This document shows, one piece after another, positions 55,210-62,700 of a DNA stretch of 64,000 bases. The notes beneath the pieces are model-generated. The model was not told where the DNA came from. It saw only the letters and a program-made list of their open reading frames with translations, and made no database searches. The stretch's first letter is position 1. Each line of letters starts with the position of its first letter. The DNA is taken from NCBI GenBank assembly GCA_003166865.1, contig PMUP01000041.1, forward strand, positions 220,236 through 284,235, in the 5' to 3' direction. This DNA is from Bryobacterales bacterium. Its GTDB lineage: Bacteria; Acidobacteriota; Terriglobia; Bryobacterales; Bryobacteraceae. The position numbers were made by a program, and so were the translations under genes.

Positions 55210-55216
55210 GAAATCC

Positions 55217-56227
55217 TCATGCCAAACCCGCCGTTTCCTCGCAGCCGAGGATCAGATTCATATTCTGGATGGCTTGGCCCGCGGCGCCCTTTACCAGGTT
55301 GTCGATGGCGCTGACGACAATCGCCCGTCCAGAGGCCGCGTCGAACTTGAGTCCGATGTCGCAGAAGTTGGTGCGGTTGACCGCGCTGATATCCGGAAGG
55401 CTGCCGAGCGGATAAAGTCGCACGAATTTCTCGGATTGATACTGGCGACGGTAGATGTCGAGCAATTGCTCGCCGGTTTTGATATTGCGCGTGCGAACGT
55501 AAATGGTCTCGAGAATTCCGCGATCGATGGGCAGCAGGTGCGCGGTGAAACTGAACTCTGGCTCGTCGAGACCCGAGACCATCAGGACTTCGGGCACGTG
55601 GCGGTGATCGAGCACAGAATAAATCGAGAAATTCCCGGTGACTTCGCAGAAGCTGGTGTTGAGGCTAGCCTTGCGTCCTGCGCCGCTCACACCCGACTTG
55701 GCGTCGCAGATGATTCCGGCGGCGCGATCGATCGCCCCAGCGGCGATCAGCGGTTGGATGGCGAGATTGGCGGCTGTGGGAAAGCAACCGGGATTCGCGA
55801 TCAGGCGCGCGCCGCGAATACGCTCCCGGCAGAATTCGGGAAGCCCGTACACGGCTTCGGCCAAGAGATCGGGCGCCGTGTGCTCTTCCTTGTACCAGCG
55901 CGAATATGTAGCGGCGTCGCGCAAGCGGAAAGCGCCACTGAGATCGATGACTCTTGCGCCGGCGTCGAGCATGGCGGGCGCGAGTTCCATGGAAACGGCG
56001 GGCGGGGTGGCGAGGAAGACGACAGCCAGGCCTTCGGCGCGAACAGCGTCGGCAGTGCAGGGGATTTGGCGGAACTGCGGTTGGTCGAAAGGCTGAGGGC
56101 GGTCCCCTTGATCTTGGCGGTGTTGGAGGAGGACCGGTTCGGCGTGGGGATGGGCCTGGAGGAGGCGGACGAGTTCGGCACCACTATAGCCGGTGAAGCC
56201 GGCGACGCCGATGTTATATTTATTCAT
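55217..56227 (-). CDS. argC: N-acetyl-gamma-glutamyl-phosphate reductase
   Basis: 336 residues. NADP-binding GVAGFTGYSGAELVRLL at the start and catalytic Cys148 in IANPGCFPTA; HRHVPEV and the C-terminal CDIGLKFD are family features. Reduces acetylglutamyl phosphate to the semialdehyde. First gene of the argC-argB-argA operon. No Shine-Dalgarno sequence is visible and the -10 element lies very close to the ATG, so the transcript may be leaderless. Confidence 0.94.
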   Translation of the reverse strand: MNKYNIGVAGFTGYSGAELVRLLQAHPHAEPVLLQHRQDQGDRPQPFDQPQFRQIPCTADAVRAEGLAVVFLATPPAVSMELAPAMLDAGARVIDLSGAFRLRDAATYSRWYKEEHTAPDLLAEAVYGLPEFCRERIRGARLIANPGCFPTAANLAIQPLIAAGAIDRAAGIICDAKSGVSGAGRKASLNTSFCEVTGNFSIYSVLDHRHVPEVLMVSGLDEPEFSFTAHLLPIDRGILETIYVRTRNIKTGEQLLDIYRRQYQSEKFVRLYPLGSLPDISAVNRTNFCDIGLKFDAASGRAIVVSAIDNLVKGAAGQAIQNMNLILGCEETAGLA

Positions 56228-56230
56228 CGT

Positions 56231-56248
56231 ACTGAATAATTATACTGT
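56231..56248 (-). promoter_or_regulatory. argC promoter -10 and ArgR-box-like palindrome
   Basis: ACTGAATAATTATACTGT is a near-palindrome resembling the ARG box (TGAATAATTATTCA type) bound by ArgR. On the minus strand it contains a perfect TATAAT (56239-56244) only 11 bases before the argC ATG. An ArgR dimer here would cover the -10. The expected -35 position falls inside the inserted IS end (56259 onward) and shows no good match. Confidence 0.55.
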
Positions 56249-56250
56249 TT

Positions 56251-56258
56251 TTTAGTCA
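56251..56258 (+). repeat. Target-site duplication, left of element 1
   Basis: TTTAGTCA, differing by one base from TTCAGTCA found right of element 1 (58817-58824) and right of element 2 (60794-60801). An 8-base duplication fits IS1-family insertion. Confidence 0.7.
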
Positions 56259-56465
56259 GGTAGTGGCTCCGGGTTGTGTTGGTTGTTTATGCATGGCCTG
56301 TGGTTTCAGAGACTTGGAAGTAGTATAATCTTTCCGTGATCCCTTGACAGCCATGCCGCGACAGCCTCGTTTTGGCGATCTTTGTATAAACATACATTTC
56401 CCTAGCCCAAAGTCTAGTAAACGCCATCGTATCAAAGAATTAGACTGGTGCCAACCAGCGTTAGC

Positions 56466-57653
56466 ATGCGGGACAATATTGGTATGGGAAGATTCTGGAG
56501 GTGGGTCAGACAAGCATGGGATGCGTTTCGCCACCTTAGGGCTTTTCGCGACCTCTTGGGGGCGCTTACCGTTTGGCACTACGTTCTTTTGGGGTGTGCA
56601 TTGGTAGGCGGACTTGCGCTCGCAGTATGGTCGTGGGTTACTCACCTACCGGGGCCGGTTGCGGTATTGGTGGGCATTATTGCGGTGCTGGTGATCATGG
56701 GTTTGTTGTCATTGACGATTAGGACTTGGAGACAACTACACCAAAGAAATGCAGCCAATGAGCAATTCGCGGATGGAACGACACAAGAAATATCACGGCC
56801 TCCAGCATGGGTGCTGACGACTATCGCCATCGTTCTTATTCTCGCGGGAATAGGATGGCTGTTCAACCGCAAGCCATCTCCGACCGATGCGTCGCCCTCC
56901 ACAGAACATCAATCGGGGTCACAGCCTCAGGCGAAGACACAACAGCCGCCGACTGCCGCACAGGAAACGCCAAAACCTGCTCGACAAAAGAAAACAATCA
57001 AGCCTTTGACGGGAGATGCTGGGAGACAGGACGCGGCTCTTCCAACTCCCAACACTGCGCAAGGAGCAACAACTGGTCCGGTAACCGTTCAATCTGGGGG
57101 CGCGGCATCGTTCGGACAGCAAGGCGGTATCACGGCTGGACAGATCTTCATCGGCCCACCGCCGGGACAGCTTCTAATAAACGGAGTGCCTGGCAATATG
57201 CCCGTTTCCGTTATCACGGCATTCGTCAGCGCTGCCAGGATTGACGCCACCAAAAAAATGGCCAACGCCGTTTACGTTGTTATTCATCTCAGTGAGGTCA
57301 GCGCGTATAACAAATTGACCACGAGAATCGGCGAGGCAAGAACAATACTATCGAGCAACCCGTCTTTCATCGTCTTCGATGACACGCGTGGTGCGTATGT
57401 CCTAAAAGAACCTGGGCCAGACCTAAGAACCACAGGAATTTACTGGCTTAGCGCTAGTCCGCGCCCTGGATTGGTGTGCTACTTCAACCAGGAGAGCAAG
57501 GATGCGGCCGAAACAATCCAGAAGTTACTTGAACCCCTTGGAGTTAAAACCTCCATGTATTGGCAGATCAGGAATGACGAAAACGATCCCCAGCAAATGG
57601 ATCGCTATAAGTTTTGGGTCGCCTCCGGTATTGATATCGAGATATCTTTATGA
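56466..57653 (+). CDS. Passenger membrane protein of element 1
   Basis: About 395 residues (ATG 56466; an ATG at 56484 is also possible). Three hydrophobic segments: HYVLLGCALVGGLALAVW, VAVLVGIIAVLVIMGLLS and WVLTTIAIVLILAGIGWLF. A long Gln/Thr/Pro-rich linker (~135-200) and a Gly-rich turn (SFGQQGGITAGQIF) precede a C-terminal ~170-residue alpha/beta domain. No recognised family and no catalytic motif visible. Its layout (membrane anchor, linker, globular domain) matches that of the second element's passenger, though the sequences are unrelated. Confidence 0.65.
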   Translation: MRDNIGMGRFWRWVRQAWDAFRHLRAFRDLLGALTVWHYVLLGCALVGGLALAVWSWVTHLPGPVAVLVGIIAVLVIMGLLSLTIRTWRQLHQRNAANEQFADGTTQEISRPPAWVLTTIAIVLILAGIGWLFNRKPSPTDASPSTEHQSGSQPQAKTQQPPTAAQETPKPARQKKTIKPLTGDAGRQDAALPTPNTAQGATTGPVTVQSGGAASFGQQGGITAGQIFIGPPPGQLLINGVPGNMPVSVITAFVSAARIDATKKMANAVYVVIHLSEVSAYNKLTTRIGEARTILSSNPSFIVFDDTRGAYVLKEPGPDLRTTGIYWLSASPRPGLVCYFNQESKDAAETIQKLLEPLGVKTSMYWQIRNDENDPQQMDRYKFWVASGIDIEISL

Positions 57654-57655
57654 AA

Positions 57656-58585
57656 CTACACTGCCGCGAGAAACACAGTGGCGTCTGCAACTAGGATCTC
57701 CTGAATAGACCATACGTGATCGGTCAGTCCCGCTGCTATCGCCGGAGTAGCGCCCTTGAGGGTCATGTGCTTCCGGCAGAAGTTATACCACGCGAAGTGC
57801 AGCGCCAGCGCCGCACGGAGGTTGCCCCACTTCTTGGAGAACCCGTTTGTCAGACGGGTGAGTCTCCGCATGCACATGCGCATCGTCAAATTCTGCCGTT
57901 CAACGTGCGAAGTGCAAATCCGTTTCTCGTCTGGGTCTCCGTAGACGGGTGTTGGAATCGCCTCAGCCAGGCGCGCGGGGCTGTAGCGTCGCACGTCTTC
58001 GGAAGCGTCAGGCGCGTATATCTTGATGAGTCGAGCGTAGTCAACGCGCTCCCCTTGATGGCCGAGAACGTTCCCCACTGCCAGCGGATAAGCTCCAAGG
58101 CCATCTGTGGTCAATTGGAACTTCTGAGTCGGATCAGTTGCGCTGGCTAGCTTCCGCATGAAAACTGTCGCGTGTTTGACCGTGCGCTTACCGAGATGAT
58201 GGGCTAGTACAAGCTTGCTTGTTCGCTCGATTCCCACGAATACCCAAGCGTGGCCGATCTCCGAAAAGTTGTCCTCGGTACCACGCTTATGGGCGTTCTT
58301 CTTACCCACAAATCCCCAAATTTCATCGCACTGCACGTCACTGACCGGCAGGTTTCGCAGTTTGGCGGTGAGCAGCGCTTCGCATCGCTCCCCGGCAAGC
58401 TCCACTAGCCGTAGAATCGTATTACGGCCCAGCCCTGTGATCCGGTGAGTGGTCCTGAGGCTATTTCCCTCCACGATCAACTTACTATTGGGATTTAGGA
58501 CCAACCAAAGTGGCTCCAGGTGGTGATAGGATGGACGGCCTGGAGTCGTTTCATTAATGGCTAGAACAACCAAATCACTAGACAT
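57656..58585 (-). CDS. IS1-family-type transposase
   Basis: About 309 residues from ATG 58585; a TTG at 58504 gives a more typical N terminus. HTH region KLIVEGNSLRTTHRITGLGRNTILRL, then the DDE domain with VQCDEIWGFVGKKNAHKRG (first Asp), TTDGLGAYP (second Asp) and HVERQNLTMRM (Glu). The C terminus NGFSKKWGNLRAALALHFAWYNF is the conserved end. All three acidic positions are present, so it may be active. The residues before KLIVEGN differ from relatives I know, so the true start is uncertain. Confidence 0.78.
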   Translation of the reverse strand: MSSDLVVLAINETTPGRPSYHHLEPLWLVLNPNSKLIVEGNSLRTTHRITGLGRNTILRLVELAGERCEALLTAKLRNLPVSDVQCDEIWGFVGKKNAHKRGTEDNFSEIGHAWVFVGIERTSKLVLAHHLGKRTVKHATVFMRKLASATDPTQKFQLTTDGLGAYPLAVGNVLGHQGERVDYARLIKIYAPDASEDVRRYSPARLAEAIPTPVYGDPDEKRICTSHVERQNLTMRMCMRRLTRLTNGFSKKWGNLRAALALHFAWYNFCRKHMTLKGATPAIAAGLTDHVWSIQEILVADATVFLAAV

Positions 58586-58900
58586 CAAAGGACCAGGAAC
58601 CAAGATGATAGAAGGCAGGGGTTGGACGCTGGTGAGTCCCGCTGGGCTCACTTTTCCAGCGATCCTTCGCCGTCGATTCAATATTGGCCAAGAGAGTGTG
58701 GCAGTCTTTCAGGTAACAGCGGCACACCGCAATCCTGCCAGCAGAGCATGGGTCACAAGGAAGGCAAAGGCGCTAGCAGTTACTAAGTAGAACCAACACA
58801 ACCTGGAGCCAGCACCTTCAGTCAGGTAGTGGCTCCGGGTTGTGTTGGTTGATTATGCATTCGCGTATGCAATCGGGAATGCCTGTAGTAGACTTTGGCG

Positions 58901-59791
58901 ATGGAAGGGAAGCCACCGCCCCGTTATACATGGCGGGTCGCTATTTTTCAAGGCGTCTGCTGGGCCGGTGCTTGGTATCTCGTTGGCAGTCCATCGTCTG
59001 TCGGTGTCTCGGTAGCCCTGCTTGGCCTTGCGGCGGTCGTCATGGCAGTTAGGGCCGACGTGTTTAGTCGCACCGAAAAGATTATGTGGATTCTGTTGGC
59101 GTCAGCGCTGTGCTTCGCAGAGATCGAGTCTATTCGTTCAGATCAGAGACAGCGGGCTAGCGAACAACAAGAAGCGATTGAAGAGGAAAATGACAGGTTT
59201 GAGCAAGTGCTAAAGCAAAACCAACGATCCTTTGAGGCCTCGTTGTCCACCATGGCGTCTATCGGTAGTACAGCCGCCAGAAACCTGAGGGAGACGACTG
59301 GAGGAAAAAGTTTTTGTTATGACTGGATGTTCGTCCAAGATAGTGGCTTGGCCCATCAGTTACTATCCGCTCATGGATTGTATGACGTGCAGTCTTGCCA
59401 TGGATATGTCGCGCAGGTAGATCCATTTGTGCTTGGGCAAAGCTTTTTGGGCCCCGTTAACATTCAGCGTGGAGCTTCCGTTATACTGCCTGACATTCAG
59501 CTTGATGTTGCTTCCCAAAAGCGCGGCTACAACGTTTTCATTACCGCACGCAACGGAATATTTACGGAGTTCATCCGAATCCGGCGTGTAGACGCCACGC
59601 CCTCCACCCAATCCAGATGGAAGACGGCAATTCGGGTAACGGCGCTGTATTATGACGCTCCCCGGACGGAGTATGTTGTGCTTGATCAATCTGACCGAGG
59701 CTTTCCGCTTGAGAGCCTCGGAGATGATAAAGATTGGAACCGAGCCGGTCATCTGCCCAAACTCGATGTCATACGAGTAGATCAGAAATAG
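58901..59791 (+). CDS. Passenger membrane protein of element 2
   Basis: 296 residues from ATG 58901. Hydrophobic segments VAIFQGVCWAGAWYLV, VGVSVALLGLAAVVMAV and IMWILLASALCFAEI, then a Gln/Glu-rich coiled coil (~77-115, ASEQQEAIEEENDRFEQVLK) and a beta-rich C-terminal domain (~130-296). No recognised family. Its 3' end overlaps the convergent transposase fragment by 23 bases, the same position relative to the transposase as the passenger in element 1. Confidence 0.65.
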   Translation: MEGKPPPRYTWRVAIFQGVCWAGAWYLVGSPSSVGVSVALLGLAAVVMAVRADVFSRTEKIMWILLASALCFAEIESIRSDQRQRASEQQEAIEEENDRFEQVLKQNQRSFEASLSTMASIGSTAARNLRETTGGKSFCYDWMFVQDSGLAHQLLSAHGLYDVQSCHGYVAQVDPFVLGQSFLGPVNIQRGASVILPDIQLDVASQKRGYNVFITARNGIFTEFIRIRRVDATPSTQSRWKTAIRVTALYYDAPRTEYVVLDQSDRGFPLESLGDDKDWNRAGHLPKLDVIRVDQK

Positions 59792-60105
59792 TCCACACGC
59801 GATCTGCGAGTCCCGAAGCCATCGCTGGAGTCTGGCCTTTCAGGCTCATGTGCTTCCGGCAGAAGTTGTACCACGCGAAATGCAGTGCAGGCGCTCCGCG
59901 AAGGTTGCCCCACTTCTTGGAGAACCCGTTCGTCAGACGGGTGAGTCTCCGCATGCACATGCGCATCGTCAAATTCTGCCGCTCAACGTGCGAAGTGCAA
60001 ATCCGTTTGTCGTCTGGGTCTCCATAGACGGGCGTGGGGATTGCCTCAGCCAAATGCGGAGGGCTATAGCGCCGCACGTCTTCGGGAACGTCCAGAGCGT
60101 AGATG
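59769..60105 (-). pseudogene. IS1-type transposase, C-terminal fragment
   Basis: Encodes only the last ~110 residues (IDIYALDVPEDVRRYSP to the stop), about 85% identical to the element 1 transposase. It retains the Glu motif HVERQNLTMRM but lacks the HTH and both Asp motifs. The break at ~60105 coincides with the start of the small plus-strand gene at 60103. Confidence 0.8.
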
Positions 60106-60417
60106 TCAATGGCGGCAGCCGCAGCACCAACTCAAGGCCAAGAAGGGTGCCTGTCGGTCACGCTCGTTGACGAAGCCGCAGCAACGGTAAATGCCATTGC
60201 GGATTCGACCGGCGAATCAGTGGAGAGCCTTCTTGAGATATCCATCACGTTGCTCAAGATACTGGTGGAATCGAAGAAAATAGGCAGACGAGTGGTGGTC
60301 ACTACGAGGTGGTTGTGGCCTATCAAGGAACTGACGTTCCCTCGACTCTGGGATTCAACCCACCCCTCTAATTCCACATGGCCATCGTCCGGCGGATTCG
60401 CCCGGAAAATGACATAG
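60103..60417 (+). CDS. Small helical protein in element 2
   Basis: 104 residues. After an Ala-rich start it reads CLSVTLVDEAAATVNAIADSTG, SVESLLEISITLLKILVES and RVVVTTRWLWPIKELTFP. This looks like the small proteins with a beta strand plus two helices that precede antitoxin-like or membrane partners. The last ~20 residues do not look conserved. It replaces the middle of the transposase gene. Function unknown. Confidence 0.5.
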   Translation: MSMAAAAAPTQGQEGCLSVTLVDEAAATVNAIADSTGESVESLLEISITLLKILVESKKIGRRVVVTTRWLWPIKELTFPRLWDSTHPSNSTWPSSGGFARKMT

Positions 60418-60747
60418 CTCGTCCGCTCAGCCGTATTGCTCTGTGGCGCTACGTCGTGGTTTCCTACTGCTACGTGATTCTGATACTAGTTGCCCACGAT
60501 CACGCTCTGCTTGCTTGTCCTGGCGCTAACCGCTGATATCCCTTCGCTAAATAAGGTAGCCCAAAACGAATGGGAATTGACTGCTCTCTTCGTCTCTGGT
60601 GGAGGCATCGGAACGTGGCTAGTCAAAGCGGCTAACAGAGAACATAAGTGCGCGCTCCTTCATGCCTTGTTGGATGAGATCTCCCAAAGACCTCCTAGCA
60701 AAGCGAAAGACAAACAAATGCAAGAGATCTTGGATAGATTGTCCTAA
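60378..60747 (+). pseudogene. Small membrane protein, apparently frameshifted
   Basis: One frame (60378-60536, from ATG) reads MAIVRRIRPENDIARPL and a hydrophobic WRYVVVSYCYVILILVA, then stops. A second frame (60490-60747, from TTG) reads ITLCLLVLALTADI, NEWELTALFVSGGGIGTWLVKAA and a hydrophilic end DKQMQEILDRLS. Together they would form one small protein with one or two membrane segments, joined by a shift near 60490. The first frame overlaps the previous gene by 40 bases. Family not recognised. Confidence 0.4.
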
Positions 60748-60793
60748 TTCGGCATCTCCGCCGTCTCAACCAACACAACCTGGAGCCAGCACC

Positions 60794-60801
60794 TTCAGTC
60801 A
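60794..60801 (+). repeat. Target-site duplication, right of element 2
   Basis: TTCAGTCA, identical to 58817-58824 between the two elements and one base different from 56251-56258. Confidence 0.75.
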
Positions 60802-60878
60802 GGCGGTGGGGTGAGGTTAAATCGCAACAAAATATTTAAGAAGTACTGGTTCGGCTATTCGTGTGGTGCTATAGTCTG

Positions 60879-60954
60879 TGCTGGGAGGCGTTCTGCTTGC
60901 AAACGTTGGACGCCGTGTTACCGAGTTGCCCCCGTTGCGGACGCGCTCCCAGCA
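60879..60954. repeat. Long inverted repeat unit 1
   Basis: TGCTGGGAGGCG and GCGCTCCCAGCA pair as an imperfect ~11-bp stem around ~52 bases. The same arms recur in unit 2. Confidence 0.55.
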
Positions 60955-61044
60955 TTAACACTATCGGTCGCTGCAAATCATTTCAGTAGGACTCGCTAAG
61001 CAGCGGGGAGGGATCGCCACCTCGATCGCCCCGCTTAGATTAGG

Positions 61045-61070
61045 ACCAACAAAACCTGGAGTCCGGTACC
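61045..61070. repeat. Degenerate IS1-type element end
   Basis: Complement reads GGTACCGGACTCCAGGTTTT..., matching the right end repeat of elements 1 and 2 (GGTGCTGGCTCCAGGTTGTG...) with a few substitutions and one extra base. No matching left end is clear; GGCGGTGGGGTGAGGTT at 60802 is a weak candidate. Confidence 0.5.
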
Positions 61071-61192
61071 AGATTGGTTGGCCCACTATCTCTTAGGTTA
61101 GCCAATCGGCCGCCCTTTGTCGCTGGCATCATCACAAAGTCATGCGGTTACGTGCGGTTCTCCTAGTGGCGACAGAACTGCTAGTACTCCGA

Positions 61193-61266
61193 CGCTGGGA
61201 GGCGATCGGAACCAACCCCGGGGCCCCGTGCCATCGAGTGCCCCACCACCGACCGCGCTCCCAGCA
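61193..61266. repeat. Long inverted repeat unit 2
   Basis: CGCTGGGAGGCG and GCGCTCCCAGC arms ~50 bases apart, like unit 1 in arm sequence and spacing but different in the loop. Confidence 0.55.
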
Positions 61267-61295
61267 CTTCATTTATCAACGTCGCGCAAAACGGA

Positions 61296-61341
61296 GTGCG
61301 GCGCGAAACAGTTCTTAGCAGACTCACGGGGCGCGCCGCAC
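61296..61341. repeat. Perfect 10-bp inverted repeat
   Basis: GTGCGGCGCG and CGCGCCGCAC separated by 26 bases, about 45 bases before the TolC-like frame. It could form a stable hairpin in the 5' region of that transcript. Confidence 0.5.
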
Positions 61342-61387
61342 CCTTTGCGCTCCTAGTAAACATCGCGCACAACGCAGCGGGCCGCGA

Positions 61388-62686
61388 TTGTTTTCTCACC
61401 TATGCGAGCTCGTCCCGCGCTGTGCGCTCATTTGCCTTACCTCCGCCGCGGCTTTCGCCGAGGTGCACCCGCTTACCCTGCGGCAAGCCGTGGATATCGC
61501 CCTGAAACAGAATCCCGACCTGGTGCTGGCGCGCCTGGATGAACAGAAAGCGCAGGCCGCCATTCGCATCGCCAAGGATCCCTTCATTCCGAAGGTCTAC
61601 GCGGGCAGCGGCGCGGCGAAAGTGTGGGGCTACCCGACCAGCATCGAAGGCGCGGCGCCCGCCATCATCGAAACCCGCACCGACATGGCGCTGTTCAACC
61701 GGTCCAAGACCTACGAGCTGGCCCGCGTGCGCGAAACGGCGCGCGGCGCTCAGCTGGACACGCAATCGAAAGGCGATCAAGTAGCCTATCAGACCGCGAC
61801 CCTCTTTCTACAAGCCGAGCAGATGGCCCGCAGCGCACAATCTTTGCAGCTCGAAGTGGAAAGCTTGAAGCGCGTCGGCGGCGCGGTCGGACTCCAAGTG
61901 GAGGAGGGCCGCCGCCTTCCCATCGAGAACAAGCGTGTCGCCGTGGATCTTGCGCGCGCCAGCCAGCGGTTTGAAGCGTTGGGCGGCGATCTGGATTATG
62001 CCGAAGCTTCGCTCGCGGTGGTGCTCGGCTATTCGGCTGCCGACCGCGTCCAGCCGATGCAGGAAGAGCGCGCGGCGTTTGAAGTACCGGCTAACGAACA
62101 GGCCGCGATCGAGCTCGCCTTGCAAAATAGCAGGGATATTCGCAAGCTGGAATCGCAACTGCAGGCCAAAGGGTTTGAAGTCAAAGAGGACCAAGCGGCT
62201 CGATTGCCGGTGATTGATTTGGTCGCGCAATACGAGCTGCTTGCCAAGACCGACTATGAGGGCTTCTTCAACCGCTTCCAGCGCAATAACGGCGAACTGG
62301 GCGTATCCATCCAGATCCCGATCCTGACGGGATCCGCGAGGAAGGCACTGGCTTCCCAAGCGCAAACCGACATCCTGGAGCTGCGGACGCAAATGGGCCA
62401 AGTCCGCAATAGAATCCAGCTTGACACCGAGAAGAGCTACCGGGAACTCAAAAAGGCCACTTCGGCGCAAGAGGTAGCGCGTCTGGATCTCGATTACACA
62501 CGCGATCAGGTGTCGATGTTGCTGGCCCAACTGGGTGAAGGACGCGCCACCCAGCAACAGGTGGACGACGCGCGGCTGGCCGAGCAGGAAAAGTGGATCG
62601 CGTTGTACGACGCGCAGCATCTGGTTGAGAATGCTCGCTTGGATTTGTTGCGCGAGACGGGGACGTTGCAGGCGGCGCTGCGCTAA
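61388..62686 (+). CDS. TolC-like outer-membrane efflux protein
   Basis: 432 residues of the outer-membrane efflux (OEP) family: a signal-like start (PRCALICLTSAAAFA), LTLRQAVDIALKQNPDL and long amphipathic helices in two repeats (~60-210 and ~245-425), ending DAQHLVENARLDLLRETGTL. It would form a trimeric channel for an RND, MFS or ABC pump. Only a TTG at 61388 is available as start and no ribosome site is clear. The sequence just upstream is disturbed mobile DNA, so the native 5' end may be altered. Confidence 0.78.
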   Translation: MFSHLCELVPRCALICLTSAAAFAEVHPLTLRQAVDIALKQNPDLVLARLDEQKAQAAIRIAKDPFIPKVYAGSGAAKVWGYPTSIEGAAPAIIETRTDMALFNRSKTYELARVRETARGAQLDTQSKGDQVAYQTATLFLQAEQMARSAQSLQLEVESLKRVGGAVGLQVEEGRRLPIENKRVAVDLARASQRFEALGGDLDYAEASLAVVLGYSAADRVQPMQEERAAFEVPANEQAAIELALQNSRDIRKLESQLQAKGFEVKEDQAARLPVIDLVAQYELLAKTDYEGFFNRFQRNNGELGVSIQIPILTGSARKALASQAQTDILELRTQMGQVRNRIQLDTEKSYRELKKATSAQEVARLDLDYTRDQVSMLLAQLGEGRATQQQVDDARLAEQEKWIALYDAQHLVENARLDLLRETGTLQAALR

Positions 62687-62700
62687 GGCCGAGCGAGAGT

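Larger units (their letters stand above)
56259..58816. mobile_element. IS1-type element 1 carrying a membrane-protein gene
   Basis: 2558 bp bounded by 26-bp inverted repeats at 56259-56284 (GGTAGTGGCTCCGGGTTGTG...) and 58791-58816 (complement GGTGCTGGCTCCAGGTTGTG...), 23 of 26 identical. It contains a plus-strand membrane-protein gene and a convergent minus-strand IS1-type transposase, two bases apart. An IS1-type element normally holds only the transposase, so the membrane gene is a passenger. The base composition is clearly lower in GC than the chromosome on both sides. The ~205 bases between transposase start and right repeat hold nothing recognisable. Confidence 0.85.
58825..60793. mobile_element. 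IS1-type element 2 with passenger genes and broken transposase
   Basis: 1969 bp. Inverted repeats 58825-58850 and 60768-60793 are identical to those of element 1 over the 26 bases. Perfect 8-base target duplications TTCAGTCA flank it (58817-58824, 60794-60801). It starts exactly one target-duplication length after element 1, so it sits in tandem in the same target. Contents: a plus-strand membrane-protein gene, the last ~110 codons of a transposase on the minus strand, then two small plus-strand frames where the rest of the transposase should be. It needs a transposase in trans to move. Confidence 0.85.
60802..61387. other. Gene-free palindrome-rich stretch
   Basis: 586 bases between element 2 and the TolC-like gene. 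Short open frames here show no coding pattern or ribosome sites. The stretch holds several inverted repeats (60879-60954, 61193-61266, 61296-61341) and a degenerate IS end (61045-61070). It is probably a landing zone of decayed mobile DNA. Confidence 0.6.

Noticed and set aside
58557..58790. 77-codon plus-strand frame at the right side of element 1
   Set aside because: Overlaps the transposase 5' region in antisense and lacks recognisable protein features.
60879..61266. Palindromic units considered as integron attC sites
   Set aside because: The core R and R' boxes (GTTRRRY type) are not at the arm ends, and no integron integrase is present.
61117..61356. 79-codon plus-strand frame before the TolC-like gene
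   Set aside because: Composition is not protein-like, it spans palindromes and has no ribosome site.
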